A DNA stretch of 64,000 nucleotides from Phaeodactylibacter sp. (GCF_022763345.1 NZ_JALEGS010000068.1:1-64000), one strand, 5' to 3'. Positions 44,037 to 53,342 are shown, numbered from the stretch's first letter. A program made the numbers and translations. Notes: generated by a model not told the origin, from the letters alone.

Positions 44037-46535
44037 ATGAAAAGCCTCTACCTGTTCAGTTTATTCGCCCTGTTCTGCACCCCCCTTTGGTCGCAGTCAT
44101 TTTCCAAACAACTTCTATTTCCCGACACAAGTGCCAATGCCGTTCGTTGGCACCAAGACTTGTTCCCGACATCGGATGGGGGGTATTTTTACGCTGGGGG
44201 GGATTATAATTTAGATGCTGCGGTGCTCATCTGCAAGTTCACAGCTGATGGCGAACTGACTTGGGCAACGGAGTTGTATCTACAAGAAGAATATTGGTTT
44301 GCATTAGACGTCAATGTAATTGAAACCCAATCAGGCGGAGCTATGGTACATCTCGAAATGGAAAGAGAGATTCTAGATCGGCAAACACATATAGTAAAGC
44401 TTGATGCTGAAGGTACGATTCAGTTTTCATTTGAGTTACCGGTTCGTCCGTCCATATTTAACGGTGGTATTCTCTCTAAAAACAACCGCTTATTCCGCTT
44501 TGGTGACCAGTATCTCCTAACTGGTATTAAATTCTTGGTTGGCCACAGTAGCGTTGTAATTTGCCTTGCCACATGGAACGAGGATGGGGTGGTCACCAAC
44601 AGTGGAACCTGGAAAGTTGGTAACTTTGACCGCCTTTATCAATCCAGTATTAGCCTAGGACAAAATGATCAGGTTCAACTAGCTTGTTTCGGGAGAAAAG
44701 CTGGAGATCAAGACACCATCACAGATGGGACGATACTTTTTTCTGTAGATGTCAATGATTGGGAAACGGCTAGTTGCAGCTTTCATCCTGATGAGAAATG
44801 GGTCATAAACGATATCGCATCAGATGAAAATGGGTGGTATTACAGCTTCAATGATTTTGCTGTTACCGGATCAATATACACCGTTACAATTGCTCATTTT
44901 GATTACGATTATAACTTGGTATGGGCAATGAATATGCACAACGTTCCAAGCCTTATACCTACGGAAAATGCTTTGCTCGTCAGGCGGGAAGACACCTTAG
45001 ATATGGTTACTCTAGCTACACTTAGCAAGGAAGACGGCACTTTAATATGGAACAGTGTACTGTGGGACTTCATCACCCATCCTCTTTCGTACGAGCCCGT
45101 CCAATTAATCGATGGTGGGTTGTTGTGGTTTGGGTACGATGGTAACATTAATATCCATCAAATGATCAAAATGGACGCACAAGGGCAGGTTGCCGATTGC
45201 AACGGCTTCTCCCGCTGTGACTTAGAGACCTTCCCTCCCAGCCCACTGCCTGAATTTGAGCCTATTGAGATCACCGCTATACCATTGCCGGAACAAATTC
45301 CCATCACTATTACTTCCCGGCCCGCTACTTTGGAGTCGGTGCCCTATTGCCCGGATTTCAATTTCACGGCAGATTTCGCCGTGCCCGATACTGTGTGTCA
45401 GGAGGATGCGGTCACCGCTGTACCATTCAAGGAATCCTCTGTACTGCCGATTTCCTCCGAGTGGGACGTAACGCCAACAGTCGCGGACAACCTTGCAGCG
45501 GACAGCCTTACTTTCTTGGCTGAAGAAGCAGGGTCCTACACTATCCGGCACGAGGTGAGCCTGCTGGGCTGCCAAGATAGCGCTACCCAAGCCATCCACG
45601 TCCTGGATGGCCCCACCTTTGCGCTGCCCGCCGACACTTCGGCCTGCGCCGGCGACAGCCTGCTGCTCGACAGTGGGCTAGCCACATCTCTCTATACGCT
45701 GGAATGGCAAAACGGGGACAGCACGCAAGCGATTTGGGCCAGTGCGGCGGGAATGTATTGGCTGTCTGCGGTTTCAAAAGCGACTTCATGCGACAATGCA
45801 GATACCACCCGATTGTCCATTTTAGAAAAACCATCAATAGGCCTGCCTTCTTCGGCTAGTTTATGCGAAGGCGAAGCATTAACCATAGAGCTTTCTGACA
45901 CGGACCTTGGCTTCCGCTGGAGCACCGGTGATACCTTGGCGGCCCTTACTATCAACCAAGCGGGCACCTACCAGCTTACCGTAACCGATGCACAGGGCTG
46001 CAGCGCAATGGACAGCTTGCAAGCTGTAGTGCTGCCAGCCCCACAATTTTGGTATTCTCCTGATACGGCTTTTTGCCCTGGCCGTCCTTTATTGCTCCGG
46101 GCGGAGGCGCTATCAGAAGACGAGCTGCAATGGCTGTGGCCGGACGGCAGCAATAGTGACCGCTTTCAGCCTGGTACTACGGGCACTTTCCCGCTCATTG
46201 TCTCCAATGCCGCTTGCTCCGATACGGTGTTCATACAAGTAGAAGCGGGGGATTGCCGGTCGGATATATTCGTTCCCTCTGCCTTTTCGCCCAATAACGA
46301 CGGCCGCAATGATTTATTTAAAGCTTACGGTCCGGAGATAGAACCCATCCGGCTGCAAATTTACGACCGATGGGGTGGGCTGCTGTACGAGGGTGAAGGC
46401 GCCGAAGCGCAATGGGACGGCACCTCTGAAGAACGACCTGCTAACGCTGGGCATTACGTTTATGTATTGCAATACACCGATCAGCTGAGTTTGGAGGTGT
46501 ATCAGAAGTCGGGGCATGTTGTTTTGATACGATAG
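44037..46535 (+). CDS. T9SS type B (CHU_C) sorted surface protein
   Basis: This 832-residue secreted protein has a signal peptide (MKSLYLFSLFALFCTPLWSQ). Residues ~30-400 are a repeat-rich beta-propeller-like region ('FPTSDGGYFYAGGDYN', 'IVKLDAEGTI'). Two or three Ig/PKD-like modules follow (~450-740) with recurrent 'TLEWQNGDSTQAIW'/'FRWSTGDTLAALTINQAGTY' patterns. The C-terminus is the gliding-motility/CHU_C type B sorting domain: 'DIFVPSAFSPNNDGRNDLF', 'IYDRWGGLLYEGEG' and 'GHYVYVLQY'. It is exported by the type IX system and may act in adhesion or gliding. Confidence 0.93.
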   Translation: MKSLYLFSLFALFCTPLWSQSFSKQLLFPDTSANAVRWHQDLFPTSDGGYFYAGGDYNLDAAVLICKFTADGELTWATELYLQEEYWFALDVNVIETQSGGAMVHLEMEREILDRQTHIVKLDAEGTIQFSFELPVRPSIFNGGILSKNNRLFRFGDQYLLTGIKFLVGHSSVVICLATWNEDGVVTNSGTWKVGNFDRLYQSSISLGQNDQVQLACFGRKAGDQDTITDGTILFSVDVNDWETASCSFHPDEKWVINDIASDENGWYYSFNDFAVTGSIYTVTIAHFDYDYNLVWAMNMHNVPSLIPTENALLVRREDTLDMVTLATLSKEDGTLIWNSVLWDFITHPLSYEPVQLIDGGLLWFGYDGNINIHQMIKMDAQGQVADCNGFSRCDLETFPPSPLPEFEPIEITAIPLPEQIPITITSRPATLESVPYCPDFNFTADFAVPDTVCQEDAVTAVPFKESSVLPISSEWDVTPTVADNLAADSLTFLAEEAGSYTIRHEVSLLGCQDSATQAIHVLDGPTFALPADTSACAGDSLLLDSGLATSLYTLEWQNGDSTQAIWASAAGMYWLSAVSKATSCDNADTTRLSILEKPSIGLPSSASLCEGEALTIELSDTDLGFRWSTGDTLAALTINQAGTYQLTVTDAQGCSAMDSLQAVVLPAPQFWYSPDTAFCPGRPLLLRAEALSEDELQWLWPDGSNSDRFQPGTTGTFPLIVSNAACSDTVFIQVEAGDCRSDIFVPSAFSPNNDGRNDLFKAYGPEIEPIRLQIYDRWGGLLYEGEGAEAQWDGTSEERPANAGHYVYVLQYTDQLSLEVYQKSGHVVLIR

Positions 46536-46568
46536 TAGCTTTCCCAGCTGTATAGTGGTTCTCGTTGC

Positions 46569-46631
46569 CTACTTTTTCAAAAACCGCTCCACCACCTGCG
46601 ACTGCCCAGCCGAAAGGTTCAGCAGGTAAGC
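46569..46631 (-). pseudogene. Detached T9SS type A C-terminal gene end
   Basis: On the minus strand these 63 bp encode YLLNLSAGQSQVVERFLKK-stop. This matches residue for residue the C-terminus of the T9SS protein at 51747-53342, with only a few base differences. It is a duplicated gene end without its gene, lying in antisense next to another fragment. Such stubs arise when flanking DNA is copied or when an insertion replaces the rest of a gene. Confidence 0.65.
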
Positions 46632-46633
46632 GC

Positions 46634-46768
46634 ATGGAGCAAAACCAGGAGCTTTTCACCAAGCTGATGGATGATGACCGCATGGCGGGCATTGTGAAGG
46701 AGATGTTGTTGGATCGGGTTTTTGAGCGGTTGGGGGGGGAGATTAAAATAGTAATACATTTCATTCAA
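46634..46768 (+). pseudogene. Possible C-terminal fragment of a type I restriction R/helicase gene
   Basis: In frame with the downstream gene, codons from ATG 46634 read 'NQELFTKLMDDDRMAGIVKE' and on to 'MLLDRVFERLGGEI'. This resembles the last helix pair of HsdR-type restriction subunits or large DEAD-box helicases. The likeness is weak and from memory. The upstream body of such a gene is absent; the sequence switches to the T9SS stub at 46631. The fragment may simply be a leader of the PD-(D/E)XK-like gene. Confidence 0.25.
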
Positions 46769-47161
46769 ATGAAACTTTCCAAATCACACACCGGAATAGC
46801 ATCGGAGTTTTTTGTCGCGGCTGAACTGAGCCGGAGAGGCTATAATGTGACCTTGACCTTAGGAAACACAAAATCAATAGACTTACTGGTCGAAAAAGAG
46901 TCTAATGTCGTTCCTATTCAGGTAAAAGGCATTCAGCGGACGAAGTCCATCTGCTGGAGCCTCAAAAGCACCTCGTTGAGGGAAGACATTATCTATGTTT
47001 TCGTAAACCTCAATGCCGACACCTTATCGCTCCCAGAGTTTTTCGTACTGAATTATGAAGAGGTCAAAGCACACCTCAAAACTGTGGCAAGCGGCAGGAA
47101 TTATATCGACTATAATTACCTCAAGCGGTTGGATTTTGAGGATGGGTGGGATAGGATATGA
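46769..47161 (+). CDS. Small PD-(D/E)XK-like protein
   Basis: This 130-residue protein from ATG 46769 (MKLSKSHTG) opens 'GIASEFFVAAELSRRGYNV' with a helix and Glu. It then shows 'KSIDLLVEKESNVVPIQVKG', the D...(E/Q)-x-K core of the PD-(D/E)XK fold (Asp in SIDLLV, Gln-Val-Lys). C-terminal strands and helices follow. It resembles small nuclease-fold proteins that Bacteroidetes carry next to mobile DNA. The frame is open upstream to 46565 across gene debris, so a longer fusion product cannot be ruled out. It is the first gene of an AT-rich accessory block. Confidence 0.7.
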   Translation: MKLSKSHTGIASEFFVAAELSRRGYNVTLTLGNTKSIDLLVEKESNVVPIQVKGIQRTKSICWSLKSTSLREDIIYVFVNLNADTLSLPEFFVLNYEEVKAHLKTVASGRNYIDYNYLKRLDFEDGWDRI

Positions 47162-47282
47162 AGACCAGCTGTAATTTCATAGCTTAGGTTTGATCTGATT
47201 ATCTGTTAGTTTAGTAAGGTGTGAAAACATATCTACTTGTAAGGCGTCAAAGCAAAACAGAATCGAGTAGGGATCAAAGTAA

Positions 47283-47314
47283 GGGACAAACAACTAGATT
47301 CAGCTGTTTGTCCC
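47283..47314. terminator. Perfect 10-bp inverted repeat (possible terminator)
   Basis: GGGACAAACA and TGTTTGTCCC flank a 12-nt loop. It sits 52 bp past the stop codon of the minus-strand lipoprotein gene at 47366 and also 122 bp past the plus-strand gene at 46769-47161. No T-tract follows on either strand, so it may be a transcript-end stabilising hairpin rather than a classical terminator. The remaining ~200 bp of the gap show nothing else beyond two copies of TTAGTAAGG. Confidence 0.5.
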
Positions 47315-47365
47315 AAAGATTAGATATTACTTAGTAAGGCGCCCTTGATGGCTGTGGTTTTATAT

Positions 47366-48481
47366 CTACTTTTGTATGTAAATATCGCCGTCCACAAAGT
47401 CATTATCGCCTACATTTCTACGGCGCTCCGTATTAAATATAGCTAATCTACCGTCTCGCGTAACATAGACTCCTCCTGCCCATCGGAATGATTTGCTATT
47501 GGTTGCGAACAACCCTAAGCCATCACGTTGCTGCGTGAACTTGAATAGCTCTACAGCGTCCGATGAAGAAGCCTTTAGCACCCAAAATACCTGCAGATAC
47601 TCATACTCTTTACCTCCAGTGCCAGATGTTCCATGCATCGCAATTAGGTAAATTGCCCCCTCACAGTCCGTTACTAAATTCAGTCCACCACCACTTCCTA
47701 CGAAGCACTTGTCGCTATCATTCCCATAACCGGTACATTCTGGCTCATAGAAGTCAATATAATACCATTGGGTGGAAGAAGTAATCTCTGTGTCTTCTGT
47801 TTCGTAGAACCAGATGCCTTGCTTACCATGATTCCTACCGCATACAGCTAGCAAGTAATTCCCCTCTTCTAGTTTGACGAAACCAACAGTGGCGGCCGCA
47901 TTTTGATCAGCTTGGTATGGTTCTCCCTGTGATCCATCTAACCATAATGTACTGAGGTAAGAAACGGAGTTCCCCTCTGCTTTCAGGAAATATACCGCTC
48001 CGTGTTCAGCGGCACCCCCTTCCATCGCAATAGCAATAACGTCCCCTTGAGCTTGCATACCTCCTGGATGATCATGGTCACCGTATTGTGGTTCATTGCG
48101 TATTTTAAAAGACACCGCATTCTTCAACTTCTGATCTTCTGAAAAAATACCTTCATCAGAGTTAACAATATCCTGGAAAGCAATTCTGAAACCAGCATTT
48201 GAACCATTGTCAGAGATTGCCATACGACCTTTCCCGTTCCAATCTCTAAGGCGAGCCACACCTTGTACATGGCTGCTCAGGCCGATTCGAGGAAATTGAA
48301 ACTTGTAAGAATAGTCTTTACTCCCAATGTTCAACCCGCCTTCCCCACTAAATTGTGACCTCATGTCATTAATACAGCGGTTTGCAGTGGAAGACGCCAT
48401 AGTAGAGACATCGCCAAGCTCAAGATCACAAGATGGAAGAAGCAAAACAATAGCGAATAAATACAAAATTAAGTTCTTCAT
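47366..48481 (-). CDS. Hypothetical lipoprotein
   Basis: This 371-residue protein has a lipobox signal ('FAIVLLLPSCDL'). The mature part has short repeated beta-strand blades ('ISDNGSNAGFRIAF', 'YLSTLWLDGSQGEPY', 'LLAVCGRNHGKQGIWFYETE', 'LVTDCEGAIYLIAMHG') that suggest a beta-propeller. Four or more cysteines occur in pairs. I do not recognise the family. It is on the same strand as and 237 bp downstream of another lipoprotein gene. Base composition is AT-richer than the core genome. Confidence 0.75.
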   Translation of the reverse strand: MKNLILYLFAIVLLLPSCDLELGDVSTMASSTANRCINDMRSQFSGEGGLNIGSKDYSYKFQFPRIGLSSHVQGVARLRDWNGKGRMAISDNGSNAGFRIAFQDIVNSDEGIFSEDQKLKNAVSFKIRNEPQYGDHDHPGGMQAQGDVIAIAMEGGAAEHGAVYFLKAEGNSVSYLSTLWLDGSQGEPYQADQNAAATVGFVKLEEGNYLLAVCGRNHGKQGIWFYETEDTEITSSTQWYYIDFYEPECTGYGNDSDKCFVGSGGGLNLVTDCEGAIYLIAMHGTSGTGGKEYEYLQVFWVLKASSSDAVELFKFTQQRDGLGLFATNSKSFRWAGGVYVTRDGRLAIFNTERRRNVGDNDFVDGDIYIQK

Positions 48482-48627
48482 GTGTTTGTCTTTTTAGAAA
48501 TGAATGGGTTCAAATAAGTGCGGATTTAATAAAAGCTAGCACTCTCAAGGAAATTGATTTCTCTTTCAACTTTTTCTTCTAGGAGTAGCCAAGCAAATGT
48601 AGAGTAGTTGTAAGAATAGTTCCAGCG

Positions 48628-48667
48628 GTACAGGACTAGAAGCTAGAATTAGCTTTTCGTCCTGTAC
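48628..48667 (-). terminator. Long stem-loop after the duplicated-domain lipoprotein gene
   Basis: GTACAGGACTAGAAGCTA pairs with TAGCTTTTCGTCCTGTAC around the loop GAAT: an 18-bp stem with two mismatches. It lies 52 bp beyond the stop codon of the 48719-50242 gene and upstream of the next minus-strand gene. It probably ends or insulates transcription between the two lipoprotein genes. Confidence 0.7.
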
Positions 48668-48718
48668 TTAAATGCAATTAATGCAATGGTTTACAGCATC
48701 AAAAAATCAATGCGAAGA

Positions 48719-50242
48719 CTATTGGCGAACAAAACTCGTCCCACCAAAGCCAAGACCACTAATTTTAGACATCCTATCGGCTGAATCTATTTTGAGAATC
48801 AACTTTCCATGTCCAGTTGAGCTTCCCTTGGGAACATCTGCCCATTCCAAGAGGACATAATTGCCTTGACGGACACCTACAGCTACGTTTGCGAATCCCG
48901 GCTGACCGGAATTGAAATTTTCTTCGCCAAACCAAGCTACCTTACCATCTATTTCACGGATGTAATACTTGGCTCCATCATTTCCATTCCAGATACCATC
49001 TAAATCATTAATGTTCCCAGTTTGTGAAAAACCTGCTGGCTGAGCATTAGGAAGGACGGCAGGCATTGACGTCCGCGTATACGAAGCATTAATACCTGAG
49101 CCTGAAACTTTGGTGATTAGATTACCGTCTTTGCTGATTTTTAAAACAAGAGGACCTAGATCAGTGGCTTCTCCCTTAGGAAGGTCGTAAAAATCTGCTG
49201 TAATATAAAAACCGGTTGGATCTTCATTATCTACAACACCTTTCATAACGTTAGCCCAGCCCCCATCGCCTGACTCGCCAAACCAGAATACTTTGTTTTC
49301 TACAAATCGAACATAATAAAGTCCTTGACTTGAACCATTATATAGACCACTAGTAATACCTGATGATGTTAGGGGACTCGTACTTGAGCCGATGGGATCA
49401 GTATATTTGCTCTCGCATAAAGATAAGTTTCCTTTCTTAAAAAGGTCTCTACCTCCACAACTTATATTCAAAATCTTATCTTGAATCTTGTATATAAACT
49501 TACACCGAATTTTAGCCCATATTTTTCTAGCTCGGAATTGACCACAATTAACGAAACCAAAGCCAGCGGGAACATCTTGGTCAAGACAGCAACAGCAATA
49601 AGTAGATCGTCCCCGAAACTGAATAGTTTCACCGTTTTCAATATCAGTAAAATCAATGCCAAGTTCAATTTCAAACACAGCAATCGCGGACAGCAAGCCA
49701 CCTATTTCTCTGTTATCAATTGCATCTTCTAATGCATTAACTATGGGTTCAAAAGACTGTACGTACTCGATAACACTAGCAAGTAGAATATCAGGAACAG
49801 CAACAGATGAAGGACTAGCTTGACTAAAAGAAGTTACCAATGGTAGTTCTGGAGGAGCCATGATTGAATCAATTGCGGAATACCCTCCCCAGTTTTCTGG
49901 AAACTGCGATTGTTGAATACCTTTTACTACCTCAGCAACTTTTTCAAAAGCTAGAACTGTTTCTTCAATATCTTGGTAATCCTCGATAGAAACTTCGGTT
50001 GTACCAGGCAGAAGAACTTCGTCACCGCCTTCGCTGTCCAAAACATCATTGCAGCTCACAAGTGTCGAGGCAGCAAGCGCCATAAAGCAAAGAGCAGTAA
50101 ATTGCAGCTTTTTGAGGTTAGTCAGTAAGAATAACGTACTTAGCCCCATTTCTTTGAGCAAGCCCGCGACTTGTTCTTTGGGCCGTGGTGACTGGTAAGC
50201 GTATTTACCGTTACTCTTAAATGGTTTTCTCATTTCTGTTTT
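48719..50242 (-). CDS. Lipoprotein with Cys cluster and duplicated WFGE/ANV domain
   Basis: This ~507-residue protein is taken from ATG 50242 (MKTEMRK); ATG 50275 and 50149 are alternatives. A long basic pre-sequence precedes the lipobox ('ALAASTLVSC', Cys65). Residues ~66-210 are helical. Residues 217-220 are four consecutive Cys, in a Cys-rich linker (207-280). Two related ~95-residue domains follow (~297-391 and ~413-507). Both carry YY-(V/I)-R, 'WFGE', 'ANV' + G, and D-(L/V)-PKG followed by L-x-LKI. From memory, such beta-barrel-like domains occur singly in many bacterial hypothetical proteins. Function unknown. Confidence 0.8.
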   Translation of the reverse strand, partial: KTEMRKPFKSNGKYAYQSPRPKEQVAGLLKEMGLSTLFLLTNLKKLQFTALCFMALAASTLVSCNDVLDSEGGDEVLLPGTTEVSIEDYQDIEETVLAFEKVAEVVKGIQQSQFPENWGGYSAIDSIMAPPELPLVTSFSQASPSSVAVPDILLASVIEYVQSFEPIVNALEDAIDNREIGGLLSAIAVFEIELGIDFTDIENGETIQFRGRSTYCCCCLDQDVPAGFGFVNCGQFRARKIWAKIRCKFIYKIQDKILNISCGGRDLFKKGNLSLCESKYTDPIGSSTSPLTSSGITSGLYNGSSQGLYYVRFVENKVFWFGESGDGGWANVMKGVVDNEDPTGFYITADFYDLPKGEATDLGPLVLKISKDGNLITKVSGSGINASYTRTSMPAVLPNAQPAGFSQTGNINDLDGIWNGNDGAKYYIREIDGKVAWFGEENFNSGQPGFANVAVGVRQGNYVLLEWADVPKGSSTGHGKLILKIDSADRMSKISGLGFGGTSFVRQ

Positions 50243-50431
50243 CATAAGTATTTTTATTTTTGAATGAAAAATCACATTGACTTAGAAGTCGAAGCAAAGT
50301 TGTAGAATCAATCTGCTCAGAAAGTAATTGCCGCAACCTTGTTTGAATTCACAAGCTTGTGAAGAGATCATCTAATGCTTTGGTTTACTGTTGTTTACAG
50401 AAGTCGTGCAAAGTAAATAACCTCTGAGAAT

Positions 50432-51472
50432 ATGAAGGTTCATCTAATAAAGTCTCAAGAGTTGGTACCTGATCGATATTGGCGAGTAGTTAAACTATTA
50501 GAGAAATACAATGGCCCAATTAGTTTTATATCAGCTGAACCTTTCGCAAATGAATCTATTTCTCATTACGTGCCAGCGACTTGGGATGAGCATTTAGAGA
50601 AATGTAGAAAATATAGAGACGCATACTTTGTTGACAATGACGACTTAGTAATTCTTCTGACATCTAGACCTAACTTTCCAAACTGGTTTATTGGTTTTTC
50701 AGAATTTCCCCACAACGACTTTTTTGTTCACTCAGATGATTGGGACTTGTTTGTAGACTGCGAACAATTTTACCCTATTGCATTTCAAATTGCACTGATA
50801 CCTATTAGAAAGCAGATGTTCGGGCATTATCAGTTCGCTAAAGAATACTTCCACCACCCAACTAGAGGCTGCGTTCAGGATTTATGCAAAAACAAATTAG
50901 AGATAATTTTTAAATTCCGTACGGCTGATTTCTGTAGCGAGTGTATAGAGATTGTAAAGAAAACAAATGTATCTAATGACCTTTTCAATCAGATCTCAGA
51001 AATACTTGAGGATATAAGACCTAATTTTTTGTCAAAGACAAAGATTGAGCCTGATAAAAAACCAAGCCGATTAAAAGTTACTGACGATAGGGTTAACAAC
51101 ATATTACTCACTGATCTAAATAACTTAAAAATACCCTTTTCACCATTAGAAAAAGTTGTTTTTCTCATTTATCTCAAGTATCCTGAAGGACTGACAGTTC
51201 ATGAATTCTGTGAAAGGAAAAAAGAAATAGCTTATGTTTATCGTAAACTCAGTAATACTGATGACCCTACTATAATACGAGACCGGATAGACAATCTAAC
51301 CAACCCACTTTCAAATTCACTTAGTGAAAAGATATCCAGAATAAAGCAAATATTAAAAAAGCTAATTGGAGATGAATTAGCTCAGCACTATATCATTAGT
51401 GGTCCGAACGCTGAAAAAAAAATGATTAGTCTTGATCGAAGCTTAGTAGATTGGGAAAGCAAAATCCTGTAA
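50432..51472 (+). CDS. Unknown protein with predicted four-Cys zinc site
   Basis: This 346-residue protein is AT-rich (recently acquired in character) and has no signal peptide or TM. Residues ~70-172 include 'RPNFPNWFIGFSE' and 'FFVHSDDWDLFVDCEQFYPI'. Then comes 'HHPTRGCVQDLC' (Cys147-x4-Cys152) and 'RTADFCSECIEIV' (Cys168-x2-Cys171). This arrangement is typical of a bound zinc ion, and from memory a similar H..P.GC..D.C..K..I..K.RTADxC..C pattern recurs in uncharacterised accessory proteins. The C-terminal half is helical and Lys/Asp/Asn-rich. It is divergent from the lipoprotein gene. Confidence 0.7.
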   Translation: MKVHLIKSQELVPDRYWRVVKLLEKYNGPISFISAEPFANESISHYVPATWDEHLEKCRKYRDAYFVDNDDLVILLTSRPNFPNWFIGFSEFPHNDFFVHSDDWDLFVDCEQFYPIAFQIALIPIRKQMFGHYQFAKEYFHHPTRGCVQDLCKNKLEIIFKFRTADFCSECIEIVKKTNVSNDLFNQISEILEDIRPNFLSKTKIEPDKKPSRLKVTDDRVNNILLTDLNNLKIPFSPLEKVVFLIYLKYPEGLTVHEFCERKKEIAYVYRKLSNTDDPTIIRDRIDNLTNPLSNSLSEKISRIKQILKKLIGDELAQHYIISGPNAEKKMISLDRSLVDWESKIL

Positions 51473-51746
51473 GGACATAAACAGTATGTGACTTGACATA
51501 ATAGTCAGTAAAAGACTACTCTTGTCAGATACATTCTAAAGTCCTAACGACACGATCCTAATTGTTCTTTTTATAGCCTATTAAAAGCTTGTCCTTTATC
51601 GTTGAGATTGTAACAAGGAACTATATTCAAGCCTTATTAGACTTCCGTTTCAAGAAAATCCGCTACCATTTCCGTCCACCGAGAGCGGGCTGAGCGTCAC
51701 CTCCCAGCAGTAGCCATTTAAGCTGGATTCGTATTTTCGATAGCAA

Positions 51747-53342
51747 CTATTTTTTAAGGAACCGCTCCACCACCTGCGACTGCCCGGCCGAAAGATTAAG
51801 CAGGTAAGCACCTGCTGGCAAGTCTTCAATGCCGAGGGTAGCCGTTTGGGCGCCCCCGCCCAGATAACCCAAATCAGTCTGCCGGATGATTTTGCCCTGA
51901 TAATCCACAAGGGTAGCGAGAACGGTAGAAGCTTGCGCCAGTTCAAATGAAAGTTGCAACTGGTCGGCTGCCGGATTAGGGGAAAGCAGTAGCGTCTGTA
52001 GTTTGGGCTGAGCGGGTACCTCCTGATTGTTGCTGAGTCCTTCGGGCTTGAGGTAGACCCGGAACAGGCTGTTCGTGGCCACGCTTTGGGTACCGTCATT
52101 GATGAAGAAAATATTTGGTTGTGTGCTTTCAATACCACCCACCAGGTAGCCGATGAAGAGGCTGTCGCCGGCTGCGGGGAGGTTAAGCATTTGGATGTCC
52201 GGTTGCAAGTCCAGCGTGTTGTCCACAGGGATGAATTCTGACCCTGCGCCCAGTAGTGCGGGCAGCTCGCCTACGCGCTGTTCAGTCATGCTACCGTCTG
52301 TATGCCGCGTCACCCTGCCAATAGTCGGCACGAAGGGTACTTCCTGATCTTCCTGCAGTTCGCCTTCCGCATCGAGGTAAAACTGGCTCATGCCGCCGAA
52401 GAAAAGGGTGTGCATGTCGCCGGTAGTGGTATCGTAAATCGGTGCCGTGCCGCAGTGGTAGTGGTTGAGGTGCTGCTCAAAATCGTTATTGACGGTATAG
52501 CCTGCGCTTGTAATGTCTACAGCGTTCAGAAAAGGCAGGTCAACTGCATGCTGGAAGACACCGGAAAAGGCGGTCATACCCAGTTGCTCGTCTGGGAACA
52601 CTTGCTTGACGAGGTTGTAGTCGCGCCGGTGCAGGTTCATCTCATCCGTCCAGGCTTCATACCACCCAATTGAGGGGTCGGAATTGATATTCTCAATGAT
52701 AAACCGGCGGATGGAATTGCTGTACTCCTGTACAAAGGAAGGGCCATTGTGCGGGTTGTAACGCCCGGTGAAGCGGTGCCCCCCGACGAGGTAGAAAGTA
52801 TCCTGTAGGTGTTGCAGGTAGCCACCGGTGACCGCCATGCGGAAATCGGGCACATACTGGAAAGCCGGAGCAATATCCCCATCATTCAGCAGGGCGCTGA
52901 CCAGGGCTGGTACGTCCACTACCGTGAGCATAGCATAGGTGATGTGGTCGTTCATGCTTGGGCTAAAGCCATAGCCCCCGGTGATGATCAAATGATCGTC
53001 CACCTGATGGAATTGCATATTGGTAGACTGCAATTGCTCCTGTAGGGGTTCGGGTAATACTTCGACATCGGTGGACCAGTGCCCACCGGTCTCCGGGTGG
53101 AGAAGGTGTATCGTCGTGTTGTTATCTGAGGCCAGGAAGGAGGCAAAGGGCTGCCGCCGGTGCAAACCATCCTTGCGCCCGCCAATGATCAAAATATGCC
53201 CATCGTGCGTAGCGGACACAAAGGATTGCACCCCATCGAAGCCGTCTATGGTGAAAGGATGTACAGCAACCGAAAAGTCAGATTGTGCAATAGTGGAAGT
53301 CAAAACGCTGCTAAGGAGGAACACCAGGGTAAAGAACCGCAT
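51747..53342 (-). CDS. Kelch-like secreted protein with T9SS type A sorting domain
   Basis: This 531-residue protein has a signal peptide (residues 1-19, ending STIAQ). Residues ~25-440 hold repeated 'ILIIGGRKDG', 'LIITGGYGFS', 'FYLVGGHRFTG' and 'TLFFGGMSQFY' strands, i.e. Kelch/galactose-oxidase-like propeller blades. The type A sorting tail starts at 'LLLSPNPAADQLQLSFEL' and ends 'LPAGAYLLNLSAGQSQV'-ERFLKK. It is secreted and probably attached to the cell surface. A copy of its last 20 codons lies at 46569-46631. Confidence 0.93.
   Translation of the reverse strand: MRFFTLVFLLSSVLTSTIAQSDFSVAVHPFTIDGFDGVQSFVSATHDGHILIIGGRKDGLHRRQPFASFLASDNNTTIHLLHPETGGHWSTDVEVLPEPLQEQLQSTNMQFHQVDDHLIITGGYGFSPSMNDHITYAMLTVVDVPALVSALLNDGDIAPAFQYVPDFRMAVTGGYLQHLQDTFYLVGGHRFTGRYNPHNGPSFVQEYSNSIRRFIIENINSDPSIGWYEAWTDEMNLHRRDYNLVKQVFPDEQLGMTAFSGVFQHAVDLPFLNAVDITSAGYTVNNDFEQHLNHYHCGTAPIYDTTTGDMHTLFFGGMSQFYLDAEGELQEDQEVPFVPTIGRVTRHTDGSMTEQRVGELPALLGAGSEFIPVDNTLDLQPDIQMLNLPAAGDSLFIGYLVGGIESTQPNIFFINDGTQSVATNSLFRVYLKPEGLSNNQEVPAQPKLQTLLLSPNPAADQLQLSFELAQASTVLATLVDYQGKIIRQTDLGYLGGGAQTATLGIEDLPAGAYLLNLSAGQSQVVERFLKK

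Noticed and set aside
43832..44209. Plus-strand frame overlapping the start of the CHU_C gene
   Set aside because: Its first part is antisense to the HepT remnant and its end is out of frame within the signal peptide of the real gene.
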